Shown: positions 31,451 to 33,822 of the stretch, in pieces
Layout of the letters: the number at the start of each line of letters is the position of its first letter
Numbering within the stretch: position 1 is the stretch's first letter
Assembly: GCA_005880915.1 (NCBI GenBank)
Contig: VBIW01000059.1
Span: forward strand, 1 to 33,822
Length of the DNA stretch: 33,822 bases
Source: Chloroflexota bacterium
GTDB lineage: Bacteria > Chloroflexota > Dormibacteria > Dormibacterales > Dormibacteraceae
Direction: 5' to 3'
Notes under the pieces: generated by a model
Told to the model about the DNA's origin: nothing
Databases searched by the model: none
The model's input: the letters and a program-made list of their open reading frames with translations, nothing else
Position numbers and translations under genes: made by a program

Positions 31451-32377
31451 GTGGCCGCCAATGCAGTCGAGGTCGAGGATCTTCGCAAGTCCTACGGTCC
31501 TGTCCAGGCCCTTCGCGGTGTCAGCTTCTCGGTCGCGGAAGGGGAGGTGTTCGCACTGTTGGGGCCAAACGGGGCCGGCAAGACGACCACGGTCGAGATC
31601 CTCGAAGGGTTTCGGCACCGCGACGGCGGCCGGGCTTCGGTCCTGGGGTTTGACCCGGCTTCGGGCAGCCGGCGGCTCAAGGAGCAGATGGGCATCGTCC
31701 TGCAGACAAGCGGTGTCGACCCGTACCTGACCGTCGCGGAGACGGTGGACATGTTTCGCGGTTATTACCCGAAGCCGCGCTCACGTGACGAGGTGCTTCG
31801 ACTCGTTGGACTCGAGGACAAGCGCGACTCACGCGTGACGAGGCTGTCGGGCGGCCAGAAGCGCCGGCTCGACGTGGCGATCGCGCTCGCCGGCGACCCA
31901 AGCATGCTCTTCCTCGACGAGCCGACCAGCGGCTTTGACCCGGGCGCTAAGCGCAACGCGTGGGAGGTGATCAAAGGCCTCGCAGGGTTGGGCAAGACGA
32001 TCTTTCTCACCTCGCACTCGATGGATGAGGTTCAGTACCTGGCCGACCGGGTCGTGATCATCGCCGCCGGCAAGATCGTGGCCGAGGGCACGCCAGAATC
32101 GCTCATGGGAGCCCGACCCGCGACCACGACTGTTCGATTTCGAGTTCCCCCGATTCCATTGCCAGACTCATTTCGAAAGAGTGCCCGTGTCGACGGCGAG
32201 AACATCGAGCTCGAGACCGATGACCCAACACGGACGTTGTTCGAGCTCACGTCTTGGGCCATGCAGTCCGCGACGTCCCTTGACGGGCTGCAGGTGACGC
32301 GACCCTCCCTGGAGGACGTGTACCTGGAGATCACCGGAGAAGTCGAAACAGGAGGCGCGGTGCTTGAGCGACCTTAA
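31451..32377 (+). CDS. ABC-2-type exporter ATP-binding protein
   Basis: This 308-residue ATPase has Walker A GPNGAGKTT (38-46), the ABC signature LSGGQ (132-136), Walker B MLFLDEP (152-158) with Asp156/Glu157, and the switch histidine in LTSHSMDEV (about 187). A C-terminal extension of about 90 residues is typical of drug/antibiotic-export ATPases (DrrA/CcmA-like). GTG at 31451 is the start. TAGCAT at 31436-31441 could be a -10 box giving a short leader, but its -35 is poor. The gene overlaps the permease by 14 bases. Together they form an ABC-2 exporter; the substrate is unknown. Confidence 0.93.
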   Translation: MAANAVEVEDLRKSYGPVQALRGVSFSVAEGEVFALLGPNGAGKTTTVEILEGFRHRDGGRASVLGFDPASGSRRLKEQMGIVLQTSGVDPYLTVAETVDMFRGYYPKPRSRDEVLRLVGLEDKRDSRVTRLSGGQKRRLDVAIALAGDPSMLFLDEPTSGFDPGAKRNAWEVIKGLAGLGKTIFLTSHSMDEVQYLADRVVIIAAGKIVAEGTPESLMGARPATTTVRFRVPPIPLPDSFRKSARVDGENIELETDDPTRTLFELTSWAMQSATSLDGLQVTRPSLEDVYLEITGEVETGGAVLERP

Positions 32378-33137
32378 TCTCACCCTTCGCCAGGTCTGGT
32401 ACATCAACAAGGCATTCGTCCGCAATCCGGCCTCGCTGTTCTTCACCCTGATATTTCCATTGATGTTTCTCGTCATCTTCACGGTTATCTTTGGCAACGG
32501 TCACGTCCAGGTCGCTCCGGGGCAAACGGTCCGCGTGGCCACGTTCTACGTTCCTGCGATCGCAGCCTTCTCGGCCATCAACGCCTGCTACACCAACATC
32601 GCGATCTCGCTCAGCTTTGCGCGCGATTCGGGAGCTCTGAAACGCATACACGGTTCGCCGTTGCCCGTGTGGAGCTATATGGCCGCCCGAATCGTGCACG
32701 CGGTGCTCATCGCGATTCTTCTGGTCGTGATCTGCGCCGCGTTTGGGGCACTGCTCTACGGCGCCACGCTTCCGACGGACACGCTTCCGGCCTTCGTGCT
32801 GACGCTGCTTGTCGGCGCAGCAGCCTTCAGCGCGCTCGGCGTTGCGGTGACCGCTGTGATTCCGAACGCAGATGCCTCGCCCGCAATCGTCAACGGAACA
32901 ATCCTTCCTCTGCTCTTCATCTCGGACGTCTTCATCCCGCTGCAAAATCCCGCGCCCTGGCTGGACCTCCTCGGCAAGATTTTTCCAGTGCGGCATTTCG
33001 CGGATGCGTTGATCGGCTCCTTCTTCCAGGTGAGCGGCTCGGGCCTCCACACCAATGACCTTCTCGTGATGGGAGCCTGGGGAGTCGCCGGCCTGGTGGT
33101 CGGCATCCGATTCTTTCAGTGGGAGCCGAAAGTCTGA
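32364..33137 (+). CDS. ABC-2-type transporter permease
   Basis: This 257-residue membrane protein has about six hydrophobic segments (roughly 25-42, 64-82, 108-130, 140-160, 170-192, 232-248), as in ABC-2 permeases. The loop FARDSGALKRIHGSPLP after the second segment is typical of this family. The start is TTG at 32364, with GGAGG at 32351-32355 eight bases upstream. It overlaps the ATPase gene by 14 bases, and its stop shares a base with the next ATG (TGATG). It forms the channel half of the exporter with the preceding ATPase. Confidence 0.9.
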   Translation: MSDLNLTLRQVWYINKAFVRNPASLFFTLIFPLMFLVIFTVIFGNGHVQVAPGQTVRVATFYVPAIAAFSAINACYTNIAISLSFARDSGALKRIHGSPLPVWSYMAARIVHAVLIAILLVVICAAFGALLYGATLPTDTLPAFVLTLLVGAAAFSALGVAVTAVIPNADASPAIVNGTILPLLFISDVFIPLQNPAPWLDLLGKIFPVRHFADALIGSFFQVSGSGLHTNDLLVMGAWGVAGLVVGIRFFQWEPKV

Positions 33138-33562
33138 TGGCGACGATCTTCACCCAGATCATCGAGGGCAGGCTCCCGGCGCGATTCGTCTGGAACGACG
33201 AGCTCTGCGTGGTCTTTCTCTCCAACCGACCGCTGCGGCCGGGCCACTGCCTGGTCGTGCCGCGGGAGGAGATCGACCACTGGATCGACCTGGATCCCGG
33301 ACTTCTGTGCCACCTGGCAGAAACCGCCCAGGCGATCGGGCGTGCGCAGATGGCCGGTTTCAACCCCGAGCGCATCGGCGTCATGCTCGCCGGCCTGGAG
33401 GTACCTCACTGCCACTTCCACGTCGTGCCGATCCGCGGCTTGCACGACCTCGACTTCGGCAACCAGGACCCTGACCCCGAAGCGACGATGATGGACGACG
33501 CGGCCGAGACGATCCGGCGCGAGCTGCGGCGGCTCGGCTACGTGCAGGTAAGCGGAGGTTAG
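33137..33562 (+). CDS. HIT-family nucleotide hydrolase/transferase
   Basis: This 141-residue protein has the histidine triad HCHFHVVP, with His91, His93 (the expected nucleophile) and His95, preceded by GLEVP. The N-terminal IFTQIIEGRLPARFV and the PLRPGHCLVVP strand are typical of HIT proteins, which hydrolyse nucleoside phosphoramidates or dinucleotides. ATG at 33137 shares its first base with the permease stop (TGATG); an in-frame start at 33119 lies inside the permease and adds six residues without support. Its stop overlaps the convergent HNH gene stop by three bases. Substrate unknown. Confidence 0.92.
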   Translation: MATIFTQIIEGRLPARFVWNDELCVVFLSNRPLRPGHCLVVPREEIDHWIDLDPGLLCHLAETAQAIGRAQMAGFNPERIGVMLAGLEVPHCHFHVVPIRGLHDLDFGNQDPDPEATMMDDAAETIRRELRRLGYVQVSGG

Positions 33563-33822
33563 TCCGGTCCGCGCGGCAGTCCGAAGGTGACTGTCGGTGC
33601 GATGGTCACGATCCGGCCGTCATCGGTCTTGACCAGCTGCCAGCAGCCTTCATGCACCATCCAGTGGTGCCGATGGCAGAGCAGGATCTGGTTTTCGATC
33701 TCTCCGCCGCCGCCGTGCAGCCAATGCACGACGTGATGTCCATCGCACTTTGACGCCGTCCGCTCGCAACCCGGCCACTGGCAGTGCTTGTCTCGCGAGA
33801 TCAGCGCCCGGCGCCGCGGGCC
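33559..33822 (-). CDS. HNH endonuclease domain protein, 5' part cut by window edge
   Basis: This is the last 87 codons of a minus-strand gene that enters from beyond the window; the stop TAA is at 33561-33559. A full HNH/zinc site is visible: Cys14-x4-Cys19, Cys26-Asp27-Gly-His29-His30, His33, Asn44, Cys49-x2-His52 (fragment numbering). The segment aligns readily with the end of the HNH gene at the left edge, but many residues differ, so it is a paralogue and not a copy. DUF222 would be expected in the missing N-terminal part. The C-terminal tail after the zinc site (TVTFGLPRGPD) is short. Confidence 0.85.
   Translation of the reverse strand, partial: GPRRRALISRDKHCQWPGCERTASKCDGHHVVHWLHGGGGEIENQILLCHRHHWMVHEGCWQLVKTDDGRIVTIAPTVTFGLPRGPD

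Noticed and set aside
1..33822. tRNA, rRNA, CRISPR arrays, insertion sequences, prophage genes
   Set aside because: I looked through the gaps and found no cloverleaf, spaced repeat array, transposase or phage structural gene.

Overview
The window is high-GC bacterial DNA with almost no intergenic space. Both edges cut through HNH endonuclease genes of the DUF222 type. GTG and TTG starts are common, at least one promoter looks leaderless, and there is an AdnAB-like pair of helicase-nucleases. Together these suggest an actinobacterial or Chloroflexota/Dormibacterota-like soil lineage. That placement is inference: there is no rRNA or other phylogenetic marker here.

Left part (1-19090, minus strand). 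After the partial HNH gene (982 to 1) comes a run of 14 co-directional genes, read from 19090 down to 1152. In transcription order they are: CPBP intramembrane protease, MFS transporter, dimethylglycine/sarcosine dehydrogenase-like flavoprotein 2, choline-kinase-like phosphotransferase, GntR/FCD regulator, metallophosphoesterase, APC permease, iron-dependent alcohol dehydrogenase, aldehyde dehydrogenase, AbiEii-like nucleotidyltransferase, dimethylglycine dehydrogenase-like flavoprotein 1, ETF beta, ETF alpha, and a DgcB-like membrane iron-sulfur oxidoreductase. Many neighbours overlap by a GTGA stop/start. I infer a pathway for an N-methylated amino alcohol or amino acid. APC/MFS carriers import it, the alcohol and aldehyde dehydrogenases turn the alcohol into an acid, and the two folate-linked flavoenzymes remove N-methyl groups. 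Electrons then pass through ETF to the DgcB-like protein and the quinone pool. The GntR gene has its own promoter with a palindrome at the predicted start of transcription.

Middle part (19146-23272). A DsbA-family protein lies divergent to the protease. Next is an unusual protein joining a sigma-70 region 4-like helix-turn-helix to a membrane segment and a proline-rich tail; it is preceded by a perfect inverted repeat. A GT39-like (minus) and a GT87-like (plus) membrane glycosyltransferase follow.

Right part (23306-33562, plus strand). Two overlapping genes encode UvrD-type helicases, each with a C-terminal PD-(D/E)XK nuclease and an iron-sulfur cysteine set: an AdnAB-like double-strand-break resection machine. 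The second carries an in-frame insert that looks like a palindromic repeat element. A 99-residue unknown protein overlaps its end. Then come a small basic protein with a near-consensus promoter, operator-like inverted repeat and strong terminator; a PfkB sugar/nucleoside kinase; a two-gene ABC exporter; and a HIT protein. The window closes with the 3' part of a second HNH gene on the minus strand.

I saw no tRNA, rRNA, CRISPR array, transposase or prophage gene. No stretch longer than 300 bases lacks a gene; the largest gap is 983-1151.
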